Numbered from the stretch's first letter, positions 37,046-45,993 are shown. The stretch: DNA of 64,000 nt from JAJPKK01 sp963824905 (GCA_963824905.1 CAWGRH010000023.1:1-64000); one strand, 5' to 3'. Notes: generated by a model not told the origin, from the sequence alone. A program made the numbers and translations.

Positions 37046-37767
37046 CCACGCTCGTCGCCGCGGAACGGCTGGAGCTCGCCTATGGCGAAGCGGTGGTGTG
37101 CCGCGACCTCTCCTTCGAGGTCGCCGAGGGCGAGATCGTCGCGCTGATCGGCGCCAACGGCGCCGGAAAGTCGACGACCCTGCGGGCCGTCGCCGGCGCG
37201 CTCATTCCGCGCAGCGGTTCGATCCGTTTCCGCGGCAGCGACCTCACGCGGCTTCCGGCGTGGGCGCGGACCAATCTCGGCATCGCGCTCGTGCCGGAGG
37301 GCCGGCACGTGTTTCCGTTCCTCACCGTGCGCGAGAACCTCGAGCTCGGCGGATTCAAGCACCGCCACGACGCGGTCAAGGTGCGATCGTTGATCGAGAA
37401 AGTATTCGTCATGTTTCCGCGGCTCTCCGAGCGCGCAGCGCAGAATGCCGGCACGCTGTCGGGCGGCGAACAACAGATGCTGGTGCTCGGCCGCGCCATG
37501 ATGTCGGAGCCGCAGTTGTTGTGCCTCGACGAGCCATCGCTGGGCTTGGCGCCGATGATGGTCCGCGACATCTTCCAGACCATCCGCGCCATCAATGCCG
37601 CCGGCGTCGGGATTCTCCTCGTCGAGCAGAACGCGCGCTACGCATTGGAGACGGCGAGTCGCGGCTACGTGCTGCAAACCGGCCGCATCATCGCCAGCGG
37701 CCCCTGCGCCGCGCTGCGCGAGGATGCGCGACTGCGCGAAGCCTATCTCGGCCGGGCTTCGGTGTGA
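37042..37767 (+). CDS. livF: Branched-chain amino acid-type ABC transporter ATPase, LivF
   Basis: The protein has 241 residues. Walker A is IGANGAGKSTTLRAVAGALI, the signature is TLSGGEQQMLVLGRAM, Walker B is LLCLDEPSLGLAPMMV, and the switch His position reads VEQNARYALE, where LivF proteins normally have Gln. It begins in the livG stop codon (ATGA) and ends the operon. Two palindromic repeats follow and may serve to end transcription. Confidence 0.95.
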   Translation: MTTLVAAERLELAYGEAVVCRDLSFEVAEGEIVALIGANGAGKSTTLRAVAGALIPRSGSIRFRGSDLTRLPAWARTNLGIALVPEGRHVFPFLTVRENLELGGFKHRHDAVKVRSLIEKVFVMFPRLSERAAQNAGTLSGGEQQMLVLGRAMMSEPQLLCLDEPSLGLAPMMVRDIFQTIRAINAAGVGILLVEQNARYALETASRGYVLQTGRIIASGPCAALREDARLREAYLGRASV

Positions 37768-37785
37768 GAGTATGCAATTTTCTTC

Positions 37786-37902
37786 CTGACCTCATCCTGA
37801 GGAGCCTTGCGCAGCAAGGCGTCTCGAAGGATGGCCCCGCACTCTGCGACCTGTGGCCATCCTTCGAGACGCTCGCCTCGCGAGCTCCTCAGATGAGGTC
37901 AG
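37786..37902. repeat. 117-bp palindromic repeat, CTGACCTCAT type
   Basis: Outer arms CTGACCTCAT and ATGAGGTCAG and long inner arms around CGTCTCGAAGGATGGCC / GGCCATCCTTCGAGACG make a large hairpin. Sequences containing CTTCGAGACG and CTCCTCAG are a common dispersed repeat family in Bradyrhizobium and relatives. It follows the livF stop by 19 bp. Confidence 0.85.
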
Positions 37903-37906
37903 AATT

Positions 37907-37995
37907 GTAGGGTGGGCAAAGCGAAGCGTGCCCACGTCAGAGCGGCGCCCATCTGTGCCACCGCGGCACGCGCTACGCGCCTTTGCCCACCCTAC
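37907..37995. repeat. 89-bp palindromic repeat, GTAGGGTGGGC type
   Basis: Perfect 15-bp arms GTAGGGTGGGCAAAG and CTTTGCCCACCCTAC enclose about 60 bp that contain a second pair around GCGAAGCGTGCC. It lies only 4 bp from the preceding repeat. Families with a GGGTGGGCAAAG tip are widespread in proteobacterial intergenic regions and are candidates for non-autonomous mobile repeats. Confidence 0.85.
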
Positions 37996-38173
37996 AAGCT
38001 GAGGCCTGTGGCAGTCTCAGTGCATTCAACCGAAAGGAAGTGAACCCATTTGGACTCTCTTCCCGAGGCACAGCCGACATCTCGAAGGCTTGCGGCATGC
38101 GCTGGGGCCTTCGGACGTACTTTGAGACGTGTGCACGACGGCGCCGATGGAATTGACGTCCATCGGCCCCGCG

Positions 38174-38572
38174 TCATCTCTTTTTCAACAATTCATTGAA
38201 TGGCGAGTAGTTGTCGCACTCCTCATACGAGTATTCCCCTGTGAGAATTTGCCCATTCTTGAAGGTGAATACCCAATGATCTCTCGCGCTTGAAGTTAAA
38301 ATGGTTTCACGAATCACTTCGACACAAATCGCCCGTCGATTTCCGCCGGCCATCAGCCCGATCCAAAGGACCTTCGGCTGAGAAATACGAGCGCTGCGTA
38401 TAGTACGAGCCTCAGTACGTGCTAAAATCCTTTGAATGATGAGTTCGCGATAATTGGGAGGAATTGCCGCCTCGTCCGCCGCTTGCGCTACGTCCCCGCC
38501 GGGAGGCTCAAACGTACTCGCGCACGACGCCAGCATGAAACCGAAGAGCCAGCAAACAACGACGCGTATCAC
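38174..38572 (-). CDS. Small outer-envelope lipoprotein of unknown function
   Basis: The protein has 132 residues. The GTG at 38572 is favoured by GGAGGGAG immediately upstream. It gives a lipoprotein signal (VVVCWLFGFMLASC) whose lipobox LASC marks Cys18 for lipidation. The mature part has ILARTEARTIRSARISQPKV, then beta-like segments with RRAICVEVIRETIL and FTFKNGQILTGEYSYEECDN. It resembles small alphaproteobacterial lipoproteins without known role. Base composition is less GC-rich than its neighbours, suggesting more recent acquisition. Confidence 0.6.
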   Translation of the reverse strand: MIRVVVCWLFGFMLASCASTFEPPGGDVAQAADEAAIPPNYRELIIQRILARTEARTIRSARISQPKVLWIGLMAGGNRRAICVEVIRETILTSSARDHWVFTFKNGQILTGEYSYEECDNYSPFNELLKKR

Positions 38573-38715
38573 TGTTCTCCCTCCGCCTATACAATGCTCG
38601 TTGAAATTGCTCGAAGAGCAAGTAGGATGCAACCGTTTCCCAATAGAGAAATGCGTCCCCGTCGTCGTTCCGCCGCCTCAGTGAAGCGTCCGCACCCGGG
38701 CGAATGGCCGGATGG

Positions 38716-39453
38716 TCACGCCGCGCTCTCGAGGATCGCGGCTTCCGCGGCGGCGATCGCGTCGGGCGTCCCGACGTGCATCCACACGCCTTCCATCCGC
38801 AGTCCGTGGAGGCGGCCGGCTTCTATGGCGCGGTCGAACAGGAGGTTGAGCGAAAACGCCCCGCTCGGCGCATCGACGAACAAGGCCGGCGAGAGGACCG
38901 CGACGCCGGCATAGACGAACGGCGCAACCTCGCGCTCGGGGCGGCGTTGCAAGCGGCCGTCCGGCGTCATGCCGAAGTCGCCACGGCCGGCATAGCCGAC
39001 GCTGCTCGACGTTGCCGCGAGCAGCAGCAGCGCATCCATCCGGGCGGCATCAAAACTCTCGGCGAGTCGCACGAGATTGGACTTCACCCCGTCGATCCAG
39101 ATGGTGTCGGAGTTCAGATGATAGAACGGCGCCGCGCCGAGGATCGGCAGCGCCTTGACGACGCCGCCGCCCGTATCGAGCAGCTCGGCACGTTCGTCCG
39201 AGATGACGATCCGCGGCGCCCGCCGCGACGCGAGATGGCGTTCGATCTGCTCGGCGAGATAATGGACGTTGACGATCGCGGTCTCGACCCCGGTCGCGGC
39301 CAGGCGGTCAAGCACGTTGTCGAGGAGCGGCTTTCCACCGACCGCGATGAGCGGCTTCGGCATGCGCTCGGTAAGTGGGCGCATGCGGATGCCGTTACCG
39401 GCAGCCAGCACCATTGCGGTGCGCGGGACACTGAATCGGACAGGACTCGTCAT
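38716..39453 (-). CDS. Sugar-phosphate nucleotidyltransferase, MurU-like
   Basis: The protein has 245 residues. It has the nucleotide-binding start TAMVLAAGNGIRMRPLTERM followed by PKPLIAVGGKPLL, the ribose-contact ELLDTGGGVVKALPIL, and the metal-binding Asp in FYHLNSDTIWIDG. This is the NTP-transferase fold of GlmU- and MurU-type enzymes. MurU of Pseudomonas makes UDP-N-acetylmuramate from the 1-phosphate produced by the kinase AmgK. Here an AmgK-like kinase domain is encoded just upstream, so a recycling shunt for cell-wall sugars is likely. Activity on mannose-1-phosphate is the alternative reading. The frame is intact. Confidence 0.8.
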   Translation of the reverse strand: MTSPVRFSVPRTAMVLAAGNGIRMRPLTERMPKPLIAVGGKPLLDNVLDRLAATGVETAIVNVHYLAEQIERHLASRRAPRIVISDERAELLDTGGGVVKALPILGAAPFYHLNSDTIWIDGVKSNLVRLAESFDAARMDALLLLAATSSSVGYAGRGDFGMTPDGRLQRRPEREVAPFVYAGVAVLSPALFVDAPSGAFSLNLLFDRAIEAGRLHGLRMEGVWMHVGTPDAIAAAEAAILESAA

Positions 39454-39553
39454 CGCAACCTCGAACGTGTCCGCGAACTCTGTGCGGCCAAATCAACAGA
39501 AATATGACCTGACGATAAGGTTCCCGTCTTTTTAGTATGCTTCATCTCGCCGC

Positions 39554-41101
39554 TCAGCTGGGCGGAGGAACGTTGCGCAGGTACCAGGCATCGAGCGCCT
39601 GGAGCGCCGGATGCGCCAGCGCGCGACGCAGATAATTCCATACCCGGGGCATGTGGCGGAGGTATTGCGGCTTGTGGTCGCGACGGTCGAGCCGCGCAAA
39701 AATGCCGAGAATCTTGGTGGAGCGCTGCGCCGCAAGCGTCGCATAGAGCCGTGCGAAGGCGTTGGCGTCGAAACCGGGATCGGCGTGGCGCCGCGCTTCG
39801 ACATAGCGGCCAAACAGCGCGATCTCGACGTCCTCGGGAACGTCGACGCGGGCATCCTGCAGGAGCGAGGCGACGTCGTAGGCCGAAGGCCCGAGGACTG
39901 CGTCCTGGAAGTCGAGCAGGCCGACCTTGGCGATCCCTTCCCGCCCCTCGAGCCACAACAGGTTCGGGGAATGGAAGTCGCGCAGCACCCAGCTCTTGGG
40001 CGCTTCCAGCACCGGACGCAGGGCATCGCGCCACAGCGTCTGGAAATGCGCACGTGCTTCTGCCGACGCCCCGGCGTTGCGATGGGGCAGATACCAGTCG
40101 AGGATGAGCTCGGCCTCGATCAGAAACGCGTCGAGGTCGTAGCTCGGCAGCGTGTAGTCGACTTTCGGCGCCGCCGGAAGCACGCCCGGCAGATCGAGCC
40201 CGTGAAGCGCGACCAGGAGATCGGTGGCGTAGGCGTAACGCTCGATCATCGGCCGCGGCGGCTCGCCTTCGACGACGAGCTCGTTGCCGAGATCCTCGAG
40301 CACGATGAGGCCGGCCTCGTAGTCCGCGGCGTAGATCTTCGGCGCCGAGAAGCCGCGCGCGCGCAGCGCGAGCGCCATGGCGACGAACGGCTTTACGTTT
40401 TCCGCAAGGTGCGCGATCGCGCTGTAGGGCAATCCGCGCTTAACCGGCGGCCCGTCGGGCTGAGCGGGCCAGTTCATCAGGATGACGGTGCCGCCGTTCA
40501 TGGCCAGCCGCTCGTAGGAGCGGCTCGAGGCGTCGCCCGCGATCCGGCGACGAACAGCGGATCCGTAACCCTCCTCTTCGATAAAACGATGCACCGCAGC
40601 GAGCTGGGCGATGCGCGCCGCCGCGGCGCCCGCGCCGGCGATGTGGGCGACACGCCCGACGCCCTCGCGCTCGGGGCCGAGGGCGAGCGCGACCTCGATG
40701 CGGTCGGCGGGCAGCGCGCCGCCGGCACGGTCCGGCCATTCCATGACGACCACGGAGCCGGGAATATCGTCGATGCCGAGCTCGGCGAGCTCGTCGGCGG
40801 CGGACACCCGGTAGAGGTCGACATGGACAAAGGCAAATCTGGGCAGATCGTAGGTCTGCACCAACGTGAAAGTCGGACTCGGCACCTCGATCGCGGCGTC
40901 GCCGGCAAGATGGGCGATCATCGCGCGCACCAGCGTCGTCTTGCCCGCGCCGAGATCACCCGACAGCGCGACGAAATCGCCGGGCTTGATGAGGTTCGCG
41001 AGGTCGACGGCGAGACGCCGGGTCGCCTCCTCGTCCGCCAACGCGATGGAGAATTGAGCCGGGGCCGATGGGTTCGATTGCTTCAATGCCTGAGCCGCCA
41101 T
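39554..41101 (-). CDS. Fusion of TsaE (tRNA t6A ATPase) with an AmgK-like sugar kinase
   Basis: The protein has 515 residues. Residues 1-160 are TsaE, the P-loop partner of TsaB/TsaD in N6-threonylcarbamoyl-adenosine formation: FVALSGDLGAGKTTLVRAMI is Walker A, and VPSPTFTLVQTY and FVHVDLYRVS are typical. Residues 165-515 are a phosphotransferase of the aminoglycoside/choline kinase fold: GDASSRSYERLA, catalytic loop WVLRDFHSPNLLWL and metal-binding VGLLDFQDAVLGPSAYDVA. AmgK of Pseudomonas phosphorylates N-acetylmuramate at C1. The frame is continuous across the joint, so this is a genuine fusion. It starts 3 bp after the DivL-like gene and is followed by the MurU-like gene. Confidence 0.88.
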   Translation of the reverse strand: MAAQALKQSNPSAPAQFSIALADEEATRRLAVDLANLIKPGDFVALSGDLGAGKTTLVRAMIAHLAGDAAIEVPSPTFTLVQTYDLPRFAFVHVDLYRVSAADELAELGIDDIPGSVVVMEWPDRAGGALPADRIEVALALGPEREGVGRVAHIAGAGAAAARIAQLAAVHRFIEEEGYGSAVRRRIAGDASSRSYERLAMNGGTVILMNWPAQPDGPPVKRGLPYSAIAHLAENVKPFVAMALALRARGFSAPKIYAADYEAGLIVLEDLGNELVVEGEPPRPMIERYAYATDLLVALHGLDLPGVLPAAPKVDYTLPSYDLDAFLIEAELILDWYLPHRNAGASAEARAHFQTLWRDALRPVLEAPKSWVLRDFHSPNLLWLEGREGIAKVGLLDFQDAVLGPSAYDVASLLQDARVDVPEDVEIALFGRYVEARRHADPGFDANAFARLYATLAAQRSTKILGIFARLDRRDHKPQYLRHMPRVWNYLRRALAHPALQALDAWYLRNVPPPS

Positions 41102-41104
41102 GAC

Positions 41105-43570
41105 CTATTCAGCCGCGCTCAGGGAAGCAGCGGCCACAGCCGGGAAAATGCATACCACCGTCGTCCCCTCCCCCGGAACGGATTCGATGCGGACCTTGCC
41201 GCCATGCAGCTCGACGAAGGAGCGCACGATGGAGAGGCCGAGCCCGGCGCCACGATGGCGGGTACCCTGGGTTTCGGACTCGAACCAGTCGAACACTTTA
41301 TCCTTCCTTTCGCTCGGAATCCCCGGCCCGTGATCGCTGACCGCGAAGATCACGGACTCTGCGGCCCGCAGCGCGGTGAGCATCACGGTCTCGCCCGGCG
41401 GTGAGAAGCCGACCGCATTCGCGAGCAGGTTGAAGAGGATTTGGCGAATGCGCTGCTCGTCGGCGACGAAGGCGCCGATGTCGGGCGGCGCCTTGATGTC
41501 GAGCCTTATGTTGTTCTTGACCAGCCGGTCCTGCACGCCTTCGGCGGCGGCATGCATGGTGGCGCGGATGTCGACCGGCTCAAGCTCGAGTTGCATCGCT
41601 CCAGCGCCGATCGAGGCGAGATCGAGGATGTTGTCGATGATCGCGAGCAGCGCGTTGCTCGAGGCGGTGATGTAGCCGAGATACTCCTCCTGCTTGTCGC
41701 TGAGCGAGCCGGTCTGGGGATCGCCCAGGAAGTGGGTGAAGCCGATGATGTTGGTGAGCGGCGAGCGCAGCTCGTAGGACACGTGCTGAACGAAATCGAT
41801 CTTGATGGCATCCGCCTGCATCAGCGCTTCGTTGTGCTCGGTGAGGACGCGCTCGACGTTCACCGAGGCAGTGACGTCGTGGAAGGTGACGAGCGTCGCG
41901 CCATCCGGAAGGGGCACGGTGCCGCAGTCGACGACCGAATTGTCTCTGCGGATGATGCGCAGCGTCCGCGGTGTGCGGTCGTCGAGGGCGGTGACGGCGG
42001 TCCGCAGCGTCTGCCAGGTCGCCCCCTCGGCATGGAGCGCACGGCACGACGCGATGACCGCCTCGATATGCGGGTGCTGGTCGAGCACTGCGGGCGTGAG
42101 GCCCCACATGGTGGCGAATTCGGGATTGAACAGCCGCACCCGCCCGTCGCTGCCGAACACCGCGACGGCTTCGGACAGATTGTCGAGGGTTTCGCGCTGG
42201 ACCCGGATCAACGCATCGAAACGCCGCTCGAGATTGAGCCGCTCGGTGACGTCGTCGAAGAGATAGGTGACGCCGCCGTCGGGGTTGGGCGTGGTGACGA
42301 CGCGCAGCGTGCGAAGGTCCGGCAGGTGCCACACGAACTCCTCGGACTCCGCGGCGCGGTAGGCCGCGTGCAATTGCCCCTTCCACGACCGGAAGTCCTG
42401 CTGCTCGGGCAGCCGTCGCGACGCCCGCAGGCGGTCGAGCACGGCGGAGTTGGTCGGATGTTCGTCGAGGAAGCGCGCATCGAGGTCCCATAGCGTGCGA
42501 TAGGCGGCGTTGTAGAAGGCGAGCTTGTGGTCGGCGCCGAAGATCGCGACCGCGCTCGGGAGCTGATCGAGCGTGCGCCGGTGGGCCTCGACGGTTCGCG
42601 TGATCTCGCCGCGCAGCATGTCGACCTCGGTCGCGTCCCAGCCGATGCCGGCAATCCCGCCGGAGAGCGGGACATCGACCACGTCGAAGCTGCACGGCGT
42701 GCCGGCGACGGTCACTGCGGCGCGCCGTGTCGCGACGACGCCCTCGGTGCGGCTGCGATCGATGGCGGCGCGGGTCGCGGCATCGAGCAATTCGCGGCCG
42801 GCAGCGACGGCGCTGATCGGGTCCGGCGCCCCGACCGCCCGGGCGTAGCTCGAATTGACGAAGACGATGCGGCCGGCGGAATCGCGAATCCAGACCGGCG
42901 CCGGCAGCGCCTCGACCACGCCGCGCAGCGCATCGGTCTCGGCGCGGACCTCCTGGTGGCGATGCGTAAGATCGGCGAGGTCGCGCTTGACGCCACTCAC
43001 GTCCTGCAACTTGAGCACGGCGCTGCCGCCGATCGCGCGGCCTTCCGCGGTGAGATAGCGGCCGGAGGCTGTGGTGAGCGATATCGTGAAGCTCTCGCCC
43101 CGCCCGAGCAACCGGTCGACATGGGACTCCAGATGCAGCGCCTGCTCCGGCCGCAGCCAGACAGCGAAGGTCAGCAGCTGGTCCGGCGCGAGGCCCATAG
43201 CGATCAGCGAGGGATCGCCAATGATCTCCGGAGCGGCGTTGTGGTGCCAGCGCACCACCACCTGCGGCTCGGAGAGCATGAGGTCGTAGAGCCGGTCGAT
43301 CTCGCCGTTGAGTGCCGAAACCGCCGTGGCGGCGCGCGCCCGCTGTGCGTTCAGGCGGTCATGAGTGCGCACCAGGAGCACGGCGCACACCACTGCGAAG
43401 AACAGCACGCCGATGAAGAGCGCGAGGGCGGCGACCTCATGCTGGTCGAGCGCCTTGACGGCGTCGAGATACGCAAGCCCGAGGGTAAGCGGATCGGTCT
43501 GCGCGGCGGCCTCTGCGGTCGGCCACAGCAGAGCGGCGGCGATTGGGGGAACCCATGTGGCAACGGTCAT
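41105..43570 (-). CDS. divL: DivL-like PAS-domain kinase with Tyr at the phosphoacceptor position
   Basis: The protein has 821 residues from the ATG at 43570; earlier in-frame ATGs at 43597 and 43642 exist. There is an N-terminal signal or membrane segment, a second helix (VAALALFIGVLFFAVVCAVL), and several PAS domains (about residues 90-570). The dimerisation domain holds HVSYELRSPLTNII at about residue 599, where histidine kinases have SHELR. The ATPase domain has DEQRIRQILFNLLANAVGFS and DHGPGIP, then GAGLGLSIVRSFVELHGG. DivL of Caulobacter also has Tyr in place of His and controls CckA and CtrA in the cell cycle. The Tyr codon is at 41774-41776. Its link to tsaE matches other alphaproteobacteria. 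Confidence 0.82.
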   Translation of the reverse strand: MTVATWVPPIAAALLWPTAEAAAQTDPLTLGLAYLDAVKALDQHEVAALALFIGVLFFAVVCAVLLVRTHDRLNAQRARAATAVSALNGEIDRLYDLMLSEPQVVVRWHHNAAPEIIGDPSLIAMGLAPDQLLTFAVWLRPEQALHLESHVDRLLGRGESFTISLTTASGRYLTAEGRAIGGSAVLKLQDVSGVKRDLADLTHRHQEVRAETDALRGVVEALPAPVWIRDSAGRIVFVNSSYARAVGAPDPISAVAAGRELLDAATRAAIDRSRTEGVVATRRAAVTVAGTPCSFDVVDVPLSGGIAGIGWDATEVDMLRGEITRTVEAHRRTLDQLPSAVAIFGADHKLAFYNAAYRTLWDLDARFLDEHPTNSAVLDRLRASRRLPEQQDFRSWKGQLHAAYRAAESEEFVWHLPDLRTLRVVTTPNPDGGVTYLFDDVTERLNLERRFDALIRVQRETLDNLSEAVAVFGSDGRVRLFNPEFATMWGLTPAVLDQHPHIEAVIASCRALHAEGATWQTLRTAVTALDDRTPRTLRIIRRDNSVVDCGTVPLPDGATLVTFHDVTASVNVERVLTEHNEALMQADAIKIDFVQHVSYELRSPLTNIIGFTHFLGDPQTGSLSDKQEEYLGYITASSNALLAIIDNILDLASIGAGAMQLELEPVDIRATMHAAAEGVQDRLVKNNIRLDIKAPPDIGAFVADEQRIRQILFNLLANAVGFSPPGETVMLTALRAAESVIFAVSDHGPGIPSERKDKVFDWFESETQGTRHRGAGLGLSIVRSFVELHGGKVRIESVPGEGTTVVCIFPAVAAASLSAAE

Positions 43571-43967
43571 CGCATGCCTGCGCTTGCGCGGTGGCATCCC
43601 GATGCCGCTCGCCCGGACCAACCCCGGCATTTGCCGCCCCATACCCCCGTCCCGCCGCACGGCGGGCCCTGCAATTGCCGACGCGACGCGCTCCGTCTGG
43701 CCGGGACGAACGCACCGCCGAAACTCACAATGACTCGGAAACAAACTGGGCGCCGGGGTCCCACCCTTAGCCCCGCCCCGGCGTTCGCAGCTGGCCCCCA
43801 GGCCGAGCGGCGAATCACACCAATTTAGACAGAAGTCGCCGCGTCCCATAAGAGTCCAGACCGTGAACGGCTAGGAAAGGATACCAATCGCGCCGGCCGA
43901 CGAGAATATTCTGCTAGATTTATCGCACCCCATGCGTTCCTTACAACGCACCGCAGGAGAGTGTCGC

Positions 43968-44987
43968 ATGCTGGTTCAATCCCTCGGTTACGTCGGCTTG
44001 CGCGCCAAGGACATCGACGATTGGTCGGGATACGGCACGCGGCTGCTCGGCCTCCAGGCGATCGACCGCAGCCGCGCGACACTGAGCCTTCGCATGGACG
44101 ACCGCAAGCAACGCCTCATCGTCGACGCCGACGGCGGCGAGGGCATCGGCTTCTTCGGCTGGGAGGTCGAGGACGCCGCAGCGCTCGCGCGGCTTGGCGC
44201 CCACCTCGAGACGCACGGAATCGAGGTGGCCCGCGGCGCGCGCAGCCTCGCCGATGAACGCCATGTGGCCGATCTCCTGGTGGCGCGCGATCCCAACGGC
44301 AACCGTCTGGAGTTCTTCCACGGCGCCGAAGTCGCGTCCGATCCGTTCAGGCCCGGCCGCAATATTTCCGGGTTCCGCACCGGGGCGCTCGGCCTCGGAC
44401 ACGTGGTTCTCCACGTCGAGCGGATCGATGAGATGATGGCGTTCTATCGCGACATCCTCGGCTTCCGGCTGAGCGACTATTTCCTGAGGCCGTACCAGCT
44501 CTACTTCCTCCACGTGAATGCCCGGCACCACAGCATCGCCTTCGCCGCCACCGGCAAGAACGCGGTGCATCACATGATGCTGGAGCTGTTCAGTCTCGAC
44601 GACGTCGGGCAGGGCTACGACCTCGTCTCCGGCGAAGCCGAGGAGAAGAGCCGGCTCGCGGTGACGCTCGGGCGGCACTGCGGGGATTACGTCACGTCGT
44701 ATTACACCTGGAACCCGTCCGGCTTCATGATCGAGTCCGGCTGGGGTGCCCGCGACATCGATCCCGCGACCTGGCAAGCGTCCGAGCGCAACGAAGGTCC
44801 CAGCATCTGGGGCCACGACCGCGCGTGGCTCGCACCGGCGCAGCGCGCCGAAGCGCGCGCGATGCGGCTCACCAATGCCGAGCGCGGCCTGCGCCGCCCC
44901 GTCCAGGTGCTGCCGGGAAATTTCGACGTGATGACCGGCGCGTGCCCGTGGTTCGACGAAATGAAGAAGCGGCAGAAGCGGGCGTAG
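43968..44987 (+). CDS. Type I extradiol ring-cleavage dioxygenase (glyoxalase fold)
   Basis: The protein has 339 residues with two tandem VOC modules. The ATG at 43968 has AGGAG 8 bp before it. The N-terminal module (SLGYVGLRAKDIDDW) is non-catalytic. The C-terminal module carries the iron ligands His in LGHVVLHVERIDEM, His in NARHHSIAFA and Glu in GFMIESGWG. The pattern matches 2,3-dihydroxybiphenyl 1,2-dioxygenase and HsaC-type enzymes, which open catecholic rings next to the hydroxyls. No other aromatic-catabolism genes adjoin it, so the natural substrate is open. Confidence 0.88.
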   Translation: MLVQSLGYVGLRAKDIDDWSGYGTRLLGLQAIDRSRATLSLRMDDRKQRLIVDADGGEGIGFFGWEVEDAAALARLGAHLETHGIEVARGARSLADERHVADLLVARDPNGNRLEFFHGAEVASDPFRPGRNISGFRTGALGLGHVVLHVERIDEMMAFYRDILGFRLSDYFLRPYQLYFLHVNARHHSIAFAATGKNAVHHMMLELFSLDDVGQGYDLVSGEAEEKSRLAVTLGRHCGDYVTSYYTWNPSGFMIESGWGARDIDPATWQASERNEGPSIWGHDRAWLAPAQRAEARAMRLTNAERGLRRPVQVLPGNFDVMTGACPWFDEMKKRQKRA

Positions 44988-45027
44988 CGCGTCCGTCCCG
45001 CAACGACTTGACTTCAGTCCCCGCGCC

Positions 45028-45993
45028 TCACAGCCCGTCGAACAGGGCCGTCGACAGATAGCGCTCGGCGAAATCGGGGATCACCACCACGATCATCTTG
45101 CCGGCCATCTCCGGCCGCCCCCCGAGTTGCAGCGCCGCAGCGACGGCAGCGCCCGCCGAGATGCCGCAGGGAATGCCTTCGTAACGCGCGAGCGCGCGCG
45201 CCGTCTCGAAGGCCACCTGGTTGCTGGCGGTCATTACCTCGTCGATCACCGAGCGGTCGAGGATCTCGGGGACGAAATTGGCGCCGATGCCCTGGATCTT
45301 GTGCGGGCCGGCGCGTCCCTGAGAGAGAAGCGGGCTGTCCTCCGGTTCGACCGCGACGATCTTCACCTCTGGCTTCTTCTCTTTGAGCACCTGGCCGACG
45401 CCGGTGATGGTTCCACCGGTGCCGATGCCGGCGACGAAAACATCGATCGCGCCGTTCGTGTCGTTCCAGATCTCTTCCGCAGTAGTGAGACGATGAATTT
45501 CCGGATTGGCGGGGTTCTTGAACTGCTGGGGGATCACTGCGTTGTTGATCTCGCGCGCCAACTCCTCGGCCTTGGCGACGGCAGCGTTCATCCCGCCTGA
45601 CGCCGGCGTGAGCACGAGCTCGGCGCCAAGCAGCGCCAGCATTTTGCGGCGCTCGAGCGACATCGAATCCGGCATGACCAGGATCAGCCGGTATCCGCGT
45701 GCGGCGGCGACGAACGCAAGGCCGATGCCGGTGTTGCCCGATGTCGGCTCGATGAGGACGGTGTCGGGCCCGACGCGTCCGTCGGCCTCCATGGCGTCGA
45801 TCATCGACACCCCGATGCGGTCCTTCACGCTCGAGATCGGATTGAAGAATTCGAGCTTGGCGAGGATCTCCGCCTTGATGCCCTGCATCTGCGTCAGCCG
45901 CTTGAGCCGCACCAGCGGCGTATCGCCGATCGTCTCGGTGATCGAGCCGTAGATGCGTCCGCGACCGGGATGGGCGGAGACTGGCGTTGCCAT
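45028..45993 (-). CDS. cysK: Cysteine synthase A (O-acetylserine sulfhydrylase) CysK
   Basis: The protein has 321 residues. It joins sulfide to O-acetylserine using PLP. The Schiff-base Lys is in FFNPISSVKDRIG, the substrate-binding loop is EPTSGNTGIGLAFVA, the phosphate cup is AGIGTGGTITGVGQ, and the C-terminal PCGISAGAAVAAAL places the Ser that contacts the pyridine. The lid motif GGMNAAVAKAEEL resembles CysK more than CysM or CBS. Length is normal and the frame intact. It is convergent with the dioxygenase gene. Confidence 0.95.
   Translation of the reverse strand: MATPVSAHPGRGRIYGSITETIGDTPLVRLKRLTQMQGIKAEILAKLEFFNPISSVKDRIGVSMIDAMEADGRVGPDTVLIEPTSGNTGIGLAFVAAARGYRLILVMPDSMSLERRKMLALLGAELVLTPASGGMNAAVAKAEELAREINNAVIPQQFKNPANPEIHRLTTAEEIWNDTNGAIDVFVAGIGTGGTITGVGQVLKEKKPEVKIVAVEPEDSPLLSQGRAGPHKIQGIGANFVPEILDRSVIDEVMTASNQVAFETARALARYEGIPCGISAGAAVAAALQLGGRPEMAGKMIVVVIPDFAERYLSTALFDGL

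Larger units (their letters stand above)
37768..38173. other. Repeat-containing intergenic region after livF
   Basis: The region holds two adjacent palindromic repeats (37786-37902 and 37907-37995) and then 180 bp in which I see no gene. The genes on either side converge, so it is a shared 3' region. Confidence 0.6.

Noticed and set aside
37786..37995. CRISPR array
   Set aside because: The repeats are palindromes of two different families, not direct repeats with spacers, and no cas gene is in the window. I found no CRISPR anywhere here.
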